A stretch of 64,000 nucleotides of DNA from the NCBI RefSeq assembly GCF_004340465.1, contig NZ_SLVV01000002.1:248001-312000 (forward strand), read 5' to 3'. The position numbers and the translations under genes are program-made. This DNA comes from Mesobacillus foraminis (lineage in GTDB: Bacteria > Bacillota > Bacilli > Bacillales > Cytobacillaceae). This document shows positions 18,344 through 27,537 of this stretch, in pieces. The notes under the pieces were generated by a model. That model did no database searches, was not told where the DNA came from, and worked only from the letters and a program-made list of their open reading frames with translations. Within the stretch, counting starts at the first letter, position 1; every line of letters starts with the position of its first letter.

Positions 18344-19930
18344 TTACTGTATTGTCTTCTCTTCAAGACTCTTTATATTACTCTGATTCCTCCCGGACAC
18401 AAGCACAATTACAATTAATAGGATCACTACCGCTGCCATTGCAAGCAAGGTGCTGCTTGTTAATCCGATGATTAAATAGCCTACAATTGATATAGCTGCA
18501 CAAATCAGTGCGTATGGAAGCTGGGTCATGACATGGTCGATATGGTTAGATCCAGCGCCTGTTGACGAAAGGATGGTTGTATCCGAAATCGGTGAACAAT
18601 GGTCTCCAAATACAGCCCCTGCCAGTACGGCTGCCATAGCAGGAAGGATTAGAGAGATATCCGTTGCTGCAGCCATTTCTCCAGCAATCGGCAAAAGGAT
18701 TCCAAATGAACCCCAGGAAGTGCCAGTTGAGAAAGCCATGAATCCTGCGATTATAAACAGGATTAACGGGAGATACGACACATTCAGGTTGGAGTTTTGA
18801 ACAACGCCTGCTAAATAGGTCCCCGTTTCCAGCCTGCCAATTAAATCCCCGATCGTCCATGCGAATAGCAGGATATAAATCGCTGGCATCATGGATTTAA
18901 CCCCTGCGAGCAAGCCTTTGCCAAATATACTGCCTTTTACACCGCGAAGGAAAAAAGCCTGTCTTATGAACATTGCTACTGAAACAATCAGGCCCAGCAA
19001 GCCGCCTAATACAAGAGACTTAGTAACATCGGTGTTCTCAAAAACTTTTAATATTGTTGCATTGCCATCCACTGCCTGATATCCCGTCCACATCATGGCA
19101 CCGATTGTACCAACAAACAGAGCTACGATTGGCCAAATAAGATCCCCGATTTTCCCTTTGCTGCTGGTAGGCAGATCATCTTTTAATTCGCCTGGAATAG
19201 GCTTTTCCGGATCATACATTAATCCTTCTTTTTTTGCTCTCTCCTCATGGATTTTCATTGGACCGATATTAAAATTTCTGAATGCAACGATAAACACCAT
19301 GACCAGAGCTGACCATACATAGAAATTCATCGGCACCATCTGCATAAAAGCTGAAAAGGCACTGTATTGCGTGACGCCATGGGACCCGAGGATGGTCCCG
19401 ATCATGACGATGATGTACGCTCCCCAGCTTGAGACAGGTGAAATGACGCAAACAGGTGCAGAGGTTGAGTCAATAATATAGGCAAGCTTAGCCCTTGAAA
19501 CCTTTTGTCTGTCCGTGATCGGACGAGTTACCTGTCCCACCGCAAGCGCATTAAAATAATCATCAATAAAGATAAGGATTCCTAATACAGCACCGACAAC
19601 CTGTGCACCTACGCTTGTTTTTACACGTTTCATAGCCCATTCGCCAAATGCCCTGCTTCCGCCAGTGATAGAAATGAAGGCGGTGATGGCTCCAAGCATC
19701 AGCAGAAACAGGATGATATAGACACTTGATGTGTTCAATGCACCCTCTGAAACAAAGATTCCTTTTACAGCATCCCAAACCAGGGAGGCTGTTTTTCCAA
19801 TATTAAAGTCTGCAAGCATAAATGCTGAAGCCAGGATTCCAGCCCCAAGTGACAGCAGCACCTTCCTTGTTGCAATGACCATGACCATTGCCAGCAATGG
19901 CGGTATTAATGAATAAATTGTATTTTCCAT
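18344..19930 (-). CDS. NhaC-family antiporter under lysine riboswitch control (probable lysine transporter)
   Basis: The product is a 528-aa membrane protein with about 11-12 segments. Typical NhaC-superfamily stretches are FIDDYFNALAVGQVTRPI, DSTSAPVCVISPVSSWGAYI and the near C-terminal AGAVFGDHCSPISDTTILSS. Family members exchange H+ and Na+ or amino acids. The leader holds a complete lysine riboswitch and attenuator, so expression falls when lysine is high. That points to lysine uptake, as proposed for the LysW-type NhaC proteins. The ATG follows GGAGGAGG. The transported substrate is inferred from regulation, not from binding-site residues. Confidence 0.85.
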   Translation of the reverse strand: MENTIYSLIPPLLAMVMVIATRKVLLSLGAGILASAFMLADFNIGKTASLVWDAVKGIFVSEGALNTSSVYIILFLLMLGAITAFISITGGSRAFGEWAMKRVKTSVGAQVVGAVLGILIFIDDYFNALAVGQVTRPITDRQKVSRAKLAYIIDSTSAPVCVISPVSSWGAYIIVMIGTILGSHGVTQYSAFSAFMQMVPMNFYVWSALVMVFIVAFRNFNIGPMKIHEERAKKEGLMYDPEKPIPGELKDDLPTSSKGKIGDLIWPIVALFVGTIGAMMWTGYQAVDGNATILKVFENTDVTKSLVLGGLLGLIVSVAMFIRQAFFLRGVKGSIFGKGLLAGVKSMMPAIYILLFAWTIGDLIGRLETGTYLAGVVQNSNLNVSYLPLILFIIAGFMAFSTGTSWGSFGILLPIAGEMAAATDISLILPAMAAVLAGAVFGDHCSPISDTTILSSTGAGSNHIDHVMTQLPYALICAAISIVGYLIIGLTSSTLLAMAAVVILLIVIVLVSGRNQSNIKSLEEKTIQ

Positions 19931-20038
19931 TCCTATGTCCTCCTCCTGTTTTTTGAGGGGGGGAACTTCCCATGAACGGAGCTAAACTAGGTTCATTTTG
20001 GCCAGATTTTCCCATGGCCATTAATATGAAAACAAAAA

Positions 20039-20072
20039 AGAGCAACGATAGAGAAAAATCTATCGCTGCTCT
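20039..20072 (-). terminator. Attenuator terminator of the lysine riboswitch
   Basis: A 14-bp stem (AGAGCAGCGATAGA with TCTATCGTTGCTCT) followed on the minus strand by TTTTTTG and TTTTC. It lies between the aptamer and the antiporter start, as expected of a ligand-controlled attenuator. Confidence 0.85.
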
Positions 20073-20102
20073 TGTTGGCAACTAGTTTCTCCATCACGAT
20101 CT

Positions 20103-20275
20103 GTAGCTCCTCATTATAAAGGTTTCCTTCATAATGACAGTGTTACTCTTATTCAAAGTAACCCCAGCCATGCAGGCCTGGACAGGCTCTAATGGCTTCG
20201 GCAGTCTTCCCTTTCAGCTGTGGTCTTCGTTGTCATTCTCACACAGCCTACTCTTAAATACTGCACCTCTACCCC
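20103..20275 (-). ncRNA. Lysine riboswitch (L-box) aptamer
   Basis: The minus-strand RNA carries the conserved L-box blocks in order: GUAGAGGUGC, UAAGAGUAGGC, GCUGAAAGGGAAGAC, UGCCGAAGCC, then GGGUUACUUUGAAUAAGAGU, CUGUCAUUAUGAAGG and the closing GAGGAGCUAC. GUAG at the 5' end pairs with CUAC at the 3' end to make P1. The block order and spacing match the B. subtilis lysC leader. A terminator follows, so lysine binding should end transcription of the NhaC-type gene. Confidence 0.92.
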
Positions 20276-20292
20276 ATCGGAATGATAAGGTT

Positions 20293-20322
20293 ATTATCAA
20301 ATTGTCTCTATTAATATAGCAA
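20293..20322 (-). promoter_or_regulatory. Candidate sigma-A promoter of the lysine riboswitch
   Basis: TTGCTA and GATAAT separated by 18 bp, placed about 18 bp upstream of the riboswitch aptamer on the minus strand. Confidence 0.5.
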
Positions 20323-20474
20323 TATAGTTCTATTTAATCAACCTTGAATTGAATAAAACTGAAAAAAACTGATATTAAGCGAAAAAAAACAAAAGCTCAT
20401 CCCTTCAAACGCGTTATAAAGAATATTATTTTTGAAATACTTCGCCAATTCAATTAGTGTCCATCATGATTTAA

Positions 20475-21239
20475 TCATTGGCTGCTAAAATAAAATTTTC
20501 GTGTATTGACGAAAATCTGTACATAAACTTCGTTACGATTCAGGTGCTTAATATTGGCAATCTCATTTATGACTGCATGTATCATGTTCGGTCTGGTGAG
20601 TTTTCCTTTAAAGGGATCATTGAAAGGCCAAGGTCCATCAGTCTCGGCCATGATGGAGGTTATTGGAAAAGTCTCAGCGAGCTGCCGTATTTCCTCCTCA
20701 TATAAAATATCAGGGGTAATTGAAATATTATACCCATTCCGGATGAGCCTCGCTGCAACAGCCTTACTCCCCTTGAACCAGTGAAAATGTGCCTTCCTTA
20801 CTGAATTTTTTTCCAATAAATCACATACAATAGATGCGTCGTCGTAGACAGCGTGGAGGACGATTGGCTGATCAAGTTCTTTCGCTGTCATGATAAAAGC
20901 TTCCAAAACTTCTATATATTGACCGATAGGCTGATGCAGCTGATTTTTTTTACTCAAATAAAAAGGCAAACCTACTTCGCCAATCGCAGCATCCTCCCTG
21001 CCATTCGTTTTTATCCAGGAAATAAGCTGTGCTAACTCCCGCTCAGAGGGGAGGGATTGTTCTGGGTGATATCCGAAAGCTGGTTTGATCTGTTTGTAAT
21101 TTTTTGAGAGCCTGGCCGTCCTTTTCGATGATTCCAGATTTGTCGAAACTGCGATTTCGGCCTCAGCGTCGTTGATAATCCTTTCAATGGTCTGATTCTT
21201 ATACTGGTCCAAATGAATATGGGCATCGATAATCTTCAC
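20475..21239 (-). CDS. TatD-family metal-dependent hydrolase
   Basis: A 254-aa amidohydrolase-fold enzyme of the TatD DNase group. The metal ligands are visible: HIH (residues 7-9) at the first strand, E in IGEVGLPFY, H in QPIVLHAVYD, H in AHFHWFKG, and D in AETDGPWPF. Length and motif order match. GTG start, eight bases after GAGGAGG. It is a second-type TatD, shorter and more divergent than the housekeeping YabD copy usually found near metS. Single gene. Activity on DNA ends is the family norm but is not proven here. Confidence 0.85.
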   Translation of the reverse strand: MKIIDAHIHLDQYKNQTIERIINDAEAEIAVSTNLESSKRTARLSKNYKQIKPAFGYHPEQSLPSERELAQLISWIKTNGREDAAIGEVGLPFYLSKKNQLHQPIGQYIEVLEAFIMTAKELDQPIVLHAVYDDASIVCDLLEKNSVRKAHFHWFKGSKAVAARLIRNGYNISITPDILYEEEIRQLAETFPITSIMAETDGPWPFNDPFKGKLTRPNMIHAVINEIANIKHLNRNEVYVQIFVNTRKFYFSSQ

Positions 21240-21361
21240 AAACTGTACCTCCTCTATCCTTCCTTTGATTCATCTTCCCGGCTAAACCCGGAAAAATTCA
21301 CGAAGGAATTCTGTGTAAACTGAATTTTTTAATCTCATTCTTACTTGGAGGGTATATAAAT

Positions 21362-23425
21362 ATGACAAAGAAATCTCCGGTTCCTGTAAGAGTCAATATC
21401 ATATTCATTCTCGTTTTTATGTTATTTTCCCTGCTGGTCCTTAGATTGGGAATTGTCCAAATCGTTCATGGGGAGAATTACCAGCGCGAAATTGACAGAA
21501 AGGACGATATCACCGTTCATAATCCTGTGCCCCGGGGAAGAATGCTCGATCGCCATTATAAAATTATTGTAGATAACGAAGCAAAAAACGCCATTACTTA
21601 TACAAATGAAGGTTCGAGCCGAGAAGAAATGCTCAGAATTTCAGAGGATCTGGCTAAACTCATCCACCAGGACACGAACAGAATCAGGCAAAGAGATCAG
21701 AAAGATTTTTGGCTGATAAAATATCCAGAGCTTGGTGACCAATTAATCTCCGAGAAGGAAATGGAATTATTTAAAAAGAAAAAACTAAACGATAGCCAGT
21801 TGTATAAACTGAAACTTGACAGGATAACAGAAAAAGAATTAAGTCAGCTAACCAAAAGCGACCTTGAAGTTTTGGCTGTTTTCAGAGAGTTAAGCAACGG
21901 CTATCGCTTCTCTCCCCAGATGATCAAAAACGAAGGGGTTACACGGAAAGAATTTGCCATGGTAAGCGAACACTTGCCAAGTCTTCCAGGAGTAAATGCA
22001 ACAGTAGACTGGGCACGTTCCTACCATTTTGGCAAAACCTTAAAGTCGGTACTGGGAGTGGTTAGTTCGTCAAAGGAGGGACTGCCTGCTGATCAGGTGG
22101 ATGACTATGTTTCAAAGGGTTACAGCCGGAATGACCGTGTAGGAAAAAGCTATTTGGAAAAGCAGTATGAGGACGTCCTTCTTGGAAAGAAGGAAAAAGT
22201 GGTCCATATCACGGATAAAAGCGGAAACCTGGTGGACAAGGTGCTAGTTTCGAAAGGGCAAAGAGGCAAAGATCTTATTTTGAGCATAGATATGGAGCTT
22301 CAGAAAAAGGTTGAAAAAATCATCGAGGATGAGCTTAAGGCTGCCAAACGCAATGCGGGGACCTACTTGCTTGACAGAGCCTATGTCGTTCTAATGGACC
22401 CGTTCACCGGAGAGGTATTGACAATGGCCGGGAAACGGATGGTCCGGGACAGCCGGACGGGCACTATCGAAATGGACGATGATGCACTGGGAAACATCAC
22501 AACCACTTACAATGTAGGCTCCGCAATTAAAGGGGCTACCATCCTGACAGGCTATAAAACAGGGGCAATAACTCCCAAAACCAAATTTGATGATAAACCA
22601 ATCAAGATCCAGGCGACGCCCTTGAAAAAATCCTATGATTACCTTGGGATTTTGGATGAAGTGGACGCCTTAAAAAAGAGTTCAAATGTGTATATGTTCC
22701 ATACTGCTATAAAAATTGGGGCAGGAAATTACCGATATGGCGAGCCTTTAAGCCTGAAACCGGAGACATTTAATGCAATCAGAAATAATTTTGCAGTATT
22801 TGGTCTCGGTGTAAGGACAGGGATTGACCTCCCCAACGAACAATCTGGATTTAAAGGATCCAGCACTCTTCCAGGGCACGCTTTGGACCTTGTCATCGGG
22901 CAATACGACACCTATTCTTCCATGCAGCTTGCCCAGTATGTTTCAGCCGTTGCTAACGGAGGCTACCGGATGCAGCCGCATATCGTAAAAGAAATTCGCG
23001 AGCCGCAGACCCATGAGAAGAAGCTGGGACCACTCTGCCAATCGATTCAGCCAAACGTCCTGAATTCTATTGATGCCAAAAAGGAATGGCTTGAGAGAGT
23101 TCAGCTTGGTTTTCGAAAAGTGATGTCTGAATCAGGCGGTACAGGTGCAAGTTACTTTGGCAGCGCACCTTACTCACCTGCAGGAAAAACAGGAACAGCC
23201 GAAGCTTTTTACGATGGACCACTTCGAAGCAATTTTGGAAAGCTCCCCCCAGAAGTAATGAATTTAAGCCTTGTAGCATACGCTCCTTCGGAAAACCCGG
23301 AAGTCGCCATGGCGGTACTGGTCCCATGGGCTTTTCAAGGAAAAAATGACCATAAGGCAAATTTAAAGATTGGCCGAAAAGTCATGGACACTTATTTTAG
23401 CCTCAAACATTCGAAAAAAAATTAA
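21362..23425 (+). CDS. Class B penicillin-binding protein (PbpA/PbpH-like transpeptidase)
   Basis: This monofunctional peptidoglycan transpeptidase of 687 residues has one N-terminal membrane anchor (13-34). A PBP dimerisation domain follows (NPVPRGRMLDRHYKIIVDNE). The catalytic domain contains SAIK (Ser387-Lys390), SSN (Ser440-Asn442) and KTGTAE (Lys609). The active-site context GSAIKGATILTGYKTGAI matches the GSVVKGATVLTGY of B. subtilis PbpA/PbpH. These proteins help lateral-wall synthesis and rod shape. ATG follows GGAGGG. It is a single gene ending at a strong terminator. Which of the PbpA or PbpH roles it fills is open. Confidence 0.92.
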   Translation: MTKKSPVPVRVNIIFILVFMLFSLLVLRLGIVQIVHGENYQREIDRKDDITVHNPVPRGRMLDRHYKIIVDNEAKNAITYTNEGSSREEMLRISEDLAKLIHQDTNRIRQRDQKDFWLIKYPELGDQLISEKEMELFKKKKLNDSQLYKLKLDRITEKELSQLTKSDLEVLAVFRELSNGYRFSPQMIKNEGVTRKEFAMVSEHLPSLPGVNATVDWARSYHFGKTLKSVLGVVSSSKEGLPADQVDDYVSKGYSRNDRVGKSYLEKQYEDVLLGKKEKVVHITDKSGNLVDKVLVSKGQRGKDLILSIDMELQKKVEKIIEDELKAAKRNAGTYLLDRAYVVLMDPFTGEVLTMAGKRMVRDSRTGTIEMDDDALGNITTTYNVGSAIKGATILTGYKTGAITPKTKFDDKPIKIQATPLKKSYDYLGILDEVDALKKSSNVYMFHTAIKIGAGNYRYGEPLSLKPETFNAIRNNFAVFGLGVRTGIDLPNEQSGFKGSSTLPGHALDLVIGQYDTYSSMQLAQYVSAVANGGYRMQPHIVKEIREPQTHEKKLGPLCQSIQPNVLNSIDAKKEWLERVQLGFRKVMSESGGTGASYFGSAPYSPAGKTGTAEAFYDGPLRSNFGKLPPEVMNLSLVAYAPSENPEVAMAVLVPWAFQGKNDHKANLKIGRKVMDTYFSLKHSKKN

Positions 23426-23450
23426 AAAGGTGCATTTGAAGTATGAATGA

Positions 23451-23484
23451 AAGCCCGCCAAAAAATTATTGGCGGGCTTTTTTT
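23451..23484 (+). terminator. Intrinsic terminator of the PBP gene
   Basis: AAGCCCGCCAA...TTGGCGGGCTT followed by TTTTT. Confidence 0.9.
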
Positions 23485-23562
23485 CATGCTGTTCTGATTA
23501 TCATGAAACCTGGGGAATGTAAAAACGTATTAAATTAAAAATCCGAGAAAGAAGGTGTCCCG

Positions 23563-23934
23563 ATGGATAATATGTACACTGGAGATTTGATGTTCCAGTT
23601 TGTCCCGATTTTTATTGGCATTATTTTTATCATCGTTATTGGATCTGTTATTATTACTGCAGTTAAAGGTGTAGGCCAATGGCAAAAGAATAATGACTCC
23701 CCGCGCCTTTCCGTTCCTGCTATCGTTACTTCAAAGCGGACGAATGTGTCGAGAAGTGCAGAAAATGAATTAAATTCGACGTATACCACTTATTATGCAA
23801 CCTTTGAATTTGAAAGTGGCGATCGCACAGAATTCGTTCTATCCGGTTCAGAATATGGCAAGCTTGCGGAAGGGGACAGGGGCACTTTAAGTTTTCAAGG
23901 GACTAGATACCTTGGTTTTCAGCGGAGTCAATAG
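23563..23934 (+). CDS. DUF2500 domain-containing membrane protein
   Basis: A 123-aa protein with one N-terminal membrane segment (about 12-34) and a beta-rich domain. The C-terminal part matches the DUF2500 pattern: LSVPAIVTSKRTNVSR, STYTTYYATFEFESGDRTEF, SGSEYGKLAEGDRGTL, and FQGTRYLGF at the end. ATG follows GAAGGTG. It is a single-gene unit between two terminators. Function of the family is not known; membrane-anchored with the barrel probably outside or in the cytosol. Confidence 0.85.
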   Translation: MDNMYTGDLMFQFVPIFIGIIFIIVIGSVIITAVKGVGQWQKNNDSPRLSVPAIVTSKRTNVSRSAENELNSTYTTYYATFEFESGDRTEFVLSGSEYGKLAEGDRGTLSFQGTRYLGFQRSQ

Positions 23935-23967
23935 AAAAAAGCCCTTGCGGATGATGTGCAAGGGCCT
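23935..23967. terminator. Bidirectional terminator between the DUF2500 and glpQ-like genes
   Basis: GCCCTTGC-N9-GCAAGGGC stem, with an A-run on the left and some T on the right, between convergent genes. Confidence 0.75.
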
Positions 23968-23986
23968 TACATTCGAATTCGATCAT

Positions 23987-24841
23987 CTATTTGCCTTTCT
24001 TCACCTCATGGAGCAGGTTCGGGAAGTTAGTGAACATTCCTGTCACACCCCAGTCAATTAAGGTTTTCATCCGGTCTTTTGTATTTACTGTATAGGGGTG
24101 CAGCTCAAGACCGCTGTTTACCACTTTGTGAACATAAGCTTCATTCAGGTATGTATGGTTTGGCCCGATTCCAATTGCATATTTGCTAATTTCTTTTATT
24201 TCTCCATCAGAAATTACTGCGTCTCCTTTGTAGCTAAGCAGCTGAACTAGTTTAACCGATGGATCCAATTGATGCATCGTTTTCAGGCTTAATGAACTAA
24301 ACGACTGAACGAGCAGTTTTTCTTTATTGATGCTGTACTTATCCACAAGGCGCAACAGTTCCTTTTCCATCCCGGGATAAACCTCAGGTGATTTGGTTTC
24401 AATATAATAGCTTCTATTCTTTCCAAATTTTTGGAAAACCTCTTCTAACATAGGAACCTGTAATCCTGCATACTCCGGTTTCGCGTATTGGGGATATTGC
24501 TCATTAAACCAGCTTCCTGCATCCAATTTTTTAATTTCATCGAGCGTAAATTCTTTCACTAAACCGGTACCGTTTGTAGTCCTGTCCAGTTTTTCATCAT
24601 GCATGGCAATCAATTTGCCATCTTTTGTCATCTGCAGATCCACTTCAATATAATCACCGTGCATTTTTTCGCCCATCTCGTAAGCCAAAATTGTGTGTTC
24701 TGGCGCGTGCCCGGAGGCCCCCCGATGGGAAACGTTTACGATATCTTTATGCTTCTCGGATGCCAATGCGGTCCCCCCGTTTACTGCAACATTTAGACTA
24801 AACACAAGAACTCCAATGCCTGCAAGCCATTTTGTACTCAA
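23987..24841 (-). CDS. glpQ: Secreted glycerophosphodiester phosphodiesterase
   Basis: An exported GDPD enzyme cleaving glycerophosphodiesters to glycerol-3-phosphate and an alcohol. The signal peptide covers residues 1-28 (ending ALASEKH). The TIM-barrel motifs are VSHRGASGHAPEHT, IEVDLQMTKDGKLIAMHDEKLDRTTNG with the catalytic His pair, and the late TVNTKDRMKTLIDWGVTGMFTNFP. TTG start behind a GGAG site. Length (284) is normal for the GlpQ group. It may take teichoic acid or phospholipid degradation products as substrates. No clear Pho box was recognised upstream. Confidence 0.9.
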   Translation of the reverse strand: MSTKWLAGIGVLVFSLNVAVNGGTALASEKHKDIVNVSHRGASGHAPEHTILAYEMGEKMHGDYIEVDLQMTKDGKLIAMHDEKLDRTTNGTGLVKEFTLDEIKKLDAGSWFNEQYPQYAKPEYAGLQVPMLEEVFQKFGKNRSYYIETKSPEVYPGMEKELLRLVDKYSINKEKLLVQSFSSLSLKTMHQLDPSVKLVQLLSYKGDAVISDGEIKEISKYAIGIGPNHTYLNEAYVHKVVNSGLELHPYTVNTKDRMKTLIDWGVTGMFTNFPNLLHEVKKGK

Positions 24842-25063
24842 GCTGCTCCACTCCTATCCCTATTAAGATTCACCTATAAGGATAGTGATAAAATATTAAT
24901 TCCCTTTTATAGTAATGTAAAAACTGGTAAATGATAGATTACAAGAAAGTAAAGCTGATCCTATATCGACTTTCAAGTTTAAAATAATGAATTCTTTCTT
25001 GCTGAAATATCTGATATAGTAAATCCTAAGACCAAGAGTGAAAAGAAAGGAAAAGATTGCAGA

Positions 25064-25891
25064 ATGAAATGTATTTCAATTGATTTAGACGGCACCTTAT
25101 TAAATTCAAAGCACGAAATTACGGAAGCCAGTGTCAAAGCTTTGAATGAGCTGAGTGAGCTTGGGCACAGCATCATTTTAAATACAGGCCGGGCGTTCGG
25201 AGATGTCATCAAACTCAAGGCAGTTCAGGACATGAAGGTACCTATCTTTTGCATTAATGGTTCTGTTCTGTATTCTAAAGACCGAGAGCTGTTATATGAA
25301 GCAACTATAGATATTACTACCTATAAAGAGCTTTTCTCTTTCTTGCAGGAATTGGGCGTAGGAATCCTGGTGTATACCAATTACGGCGGCTTCCCCTCCA
25401 CATTGCCTCCATTGCATCATAAAAGCAAAGAGGAGCTCGACACACTCTTTAAGGAATTCAATTATGGCCAGATTCTTGAGCAACCCAATCTTAAAATTTA
25501 TAAGCTGATAGCATTGGTGCATCGGGATGACCAGGATAAAATTGCAGGAGTAAAATCGGCATTGGAGGGGAGATTCGATCTATCAATTGCCTCCTCGTTC
25601 CCAAATAATGTTGAAATCACCTCAAGCGAGGCCCATAAGGGGAAGGCGATTCTTCGCTACCAGGAAATGCTCAATTTAACTTTCGATGAAATCATTGCCT
25701 TTGGCGACGGGGGAAATGATCTGGGACAGTTTGAAGTGGCCACTACCTCTGTTGCGATGGGAAATGCCCCACTCTCCATTCAGCAGCAAGCGGATGTTAT
25801 CACCAGGACAAACGATGAGGATGGATTTGCCTTTGCTGTCCGTGAATTGCTGCGTTTAACCAGGAGCGAAGAAGAGATTACCCTGCTGTAA
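25064..25891 (+). CDS. Cof-type HAD-IIB family phosphatase
   Basis: A 275-aa HAD hydrolase with a type IIB cap. Motif I is SIDLDGTLLNS (nucleophile D7, acid D9), motif II ILNTGR, the K of motif III in EAHKGKAIL, and motif IV AFGDGGNDLGQFEVA (family usual GDGxNDxxM). Such enzymes dephosphorylate sugar phosphates, nucleotides or FMN. The ATG lies about ten bases after AAAGGA. It ends at a strong terminator, 95 bp before the first dispersed-repeat copy. Substrate is not predictable. Confidence 0.88.
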   Translation: MKCISIDLDGTLLNSKHEITEASVKALNELSELGHSIILNTGRAFGDVIKLKAVQDMKVPIFCINGSVLYSKDRELLYEATIDITTYKELFSFLQELGVGILVYTNYGGFPSTLPPLHHKSKEELDTLFKEFNYGQILEQPNLKIYKLIALVHRDDQDKIAGVKSALEGRFDLSIASSFPNNVEITSSEAHKGKAILRYQEMLNLTFDEIIAFGDGGNDLGQFEVATTSVAMGNAPLSIQQQADVITRTNDEDGFAFAVRELLRLTRSEEEITLL

Positions 25892-25921
25892 AAGCTAAAC
25901 TTATTCAATATATCAACAAAC

Positions 25922-25956
25922 AAGGTTCGGAATGATTTCATTCCGAACCCTGTTTT
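25922..25956 (+). terminator. Intrinsic terminator of the HAD gene
   Basis: AGGTTCGGAAT-GATTTC-ATTCCGAACC followed by CTGTTTT. The stem is nearly the same as that of the terminator at 50877-50903, and both lie just upstream of a copy of the dispersed repeat. Confidence 0.85.
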
Positions 25957-25986
25957 ATTTAATTTTGTAATTTATTTTTAGAGAAA

Positions 25987-26130
25987 CCCTGTTGATTGGA
26001 GTTGAAGGTGTGAAGACTGCTGCGGTAGCTTGGGCAAGTGAGGCCCCACAGAGGTTTAAAGCGCCGAGGAGGCTCCCCAGTTCCCCGGGTCCACCCCTGG
26101 AAAACGCTGCGCCCGGAACGGAAATCAACA
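25987..26130 (+). repeat. Dispersed Bacillaceae repeat, copy 1
   Basis: About 144 bp beginning CCCTGTTGATTGGAG and ending CCCGGAACGGAAATCAACA. The ends form an inverted repeat (TGTTGATT with AATCAACA). Copy 2 lies at 50612-50748 on the other strand, sharing both ends and the internal CGAGGAGGCT block. The GC-rich core contrasts with the AT-rich surroundings. From memory, this sequence type is common between genes of many Bacillaceae; it has no open frame. Confidence 0.75.
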
Positions 26131-26371
26131 AACTGATTGACGGCTAAATTACTGACTACAGACAGTCATAACTGAAAGTTTGTCTATAGTGTACACCCTC
26201 TTTACCGTTAAAGAAGGCTGCCCATTTTAAGCTTGAATCTGAATCAAACACTTCCCATTTCTCGTCTAATAACTGGAAAGGAGGAATACAATGTAAATCA
26301 TTAAGGAAGAAATTCATTGCTTCTTCAGTTTTTATGAATCTCGAAGATTTTAATTTTAAGGAGAATAACGA

Positions 26372-27439
26372 ATGATCGACACGATAAAAAAGGTTTTGGT
26401 CTCTTTCGCTATGCTCATAATTCTTTTTCCATTCTCCCCTCAAAAAGACTCTCTATTGCCGCTAAGTGACACCTCGGAGGCCAAGGCTGCAAGCAGCATC
26501 TATACAACTACAGCAAATTTAAATTTGCGAAGCGGTCCCAGCACGCGAAACAAAGTATTGACAATAATTCCTAGAGCAGGGCAGGTTTCCCTTCTTTCCA
26601 AGCATGGTTCCTGGTATAAAATCAGGTTTTGGAACAAAACAGGCTATGTCAGTTCGGCCTATCTGAAGCCATCTTCCACTGTGTCGGACATAAAGTATGC
26701 CACTACTGCCAATCTTAATCTGCGGTCCGGTGCAGGCACAACCCACAAAGTTTTGATTGTCATCCCGAAAGACAAACAGGTTTCCTTCCTTTCCAAGCAT
26801 GGGTCATGGTACAAGGTAAAGTACTCTGCAAAGTCTGGCTATGTGAGCTCCAAGTATCTTAGAAAAATAGGGGCACCTGCAAAGCCGCACGGAGCAAAAT
26901 TAACCGTTAGGAACGGAATCACTTATGCTGATGGCATTATTATAGTGAATAAACGGTATTCATTGCCACCTTCCTACCATCCAGGTGAAAGCAAGGAAGC
27001 ACGCGCTGCTTTTAATAGGATGGCAGCTGATGCGGGAAAGAAAAAACTGAAAATTCAGGTGATAAGCGGGACTAGAAGCTACACCTATCAAAAGAATTTG
27101 TATAATCGGTATGTAAAAAACTATGGGGAAAAAGAAGCGTCACGTTTCAGTGCGAAGCCAGGGCATAGTGAACACCAGACAGGATTAACATATGATATCG
27201 GTGGCACCAGCCAGACTCATTGGCTTAAACAATCCTTTGATAAAACTGCTGAAGGAAAATATTTGGCTGCAAATGCACACCGCTTTGGTTTTATCATGCG
27301 ATACCCCAAAGGCAAGGAAGCTGTAACCGGCTATATGTATGAACCATGGCACTTTAGATATGTAGGTGTGGAGCGCGCAACAAAGATCTATAACAGCAAA
27401 AAGTCATTGGAGGAATATTACAGCTTCACTGGTATTTAA
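26372..27439 (+). CDS. Secreted D-Ala-D-Ala carboxypeptidase: two SH3b domains plus VanY-type peptidase
   Basis: An exported cell-wall peptidase of 355 residues. A signal peptide (1-40) precedes two tandem bacterial SH3 domains (about 44-99 and 109-165), each with ANLNLRSG...HKVL / KHGSWYK and GYVSS. The M15B peptidase domain (about 175-350) has the zinc ligands H268 and D275 in HSEHQTGLTYD and H327 in EPWHFRY. It probably removes terminal D-Ala from peptidoglycan stems, with the SH3b domains binding wall. ATG follows AAGGAG. It stands alone. A minus-strand open frame of 53 aa in its upstream region was not accepted. Confidence 0.92.
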   Translation: MIDTIKKVLVSFAMLIILFPFSPQKDSLLPLSDTSEAKAASSIYTTTANLNLRSGPSTRNKVLTIIPRAGQVSLLSKHGSWYKIRFWNKTGYVSSAYLKPSSTVSDIKYATTANLNLRSGAGTTHKVLIVIPKDKQVSFLSKHGSWYKVKYSAKSGYVSSKYLRKIGAPAKPHGAKLTVRNGITYADGIIIVNKRYSLPPSYHPGESKEARAAFNRMAADAGKKKLKIQVISGTRSYTYQKNLYNRYVKNYGEKEASRFSAKPGHSEHQTGLTYDIGGTSQTHWLKQSFDKTAEGKYLAANAHRFGFIMRYPKGKEAVTGYMYEPWHFRYVGVERATKIYNSKKSLEEYYSFTGI

Positions 27440-27493
27440 ATCATTGATGCTGGAAAGGAATACTTCTCCCTTATCTGACTCTCTTTATGACAA

Positions 27494-27527
27494 AAGCCTC
27501 CCTATCAAGTTTCTGCAAGGGAGGCTA
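27494..27527. terminator. Bidirectional terminator between the VanY-like and small-protein genes
   Basis: AGCCTCCCT-N14-AGGGAGGCT stem between convergent genes. Confidence 0.75.
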
Positions 27528-27537
27528 ATTTATTTGT

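Noticed and set aside
26156-26317. Minus-strand open frame of 53 aa beginning MNFFLNDLHCIPPFQLLDEK, upstream of the VanY-like gene.
   Set aside because: It looks protein-like and the frame extends further upstream, but there is no ribosome site and it overlaps the promoter region of the divergent gene. It may be a gene fragment; the evidence is too thin to list it.
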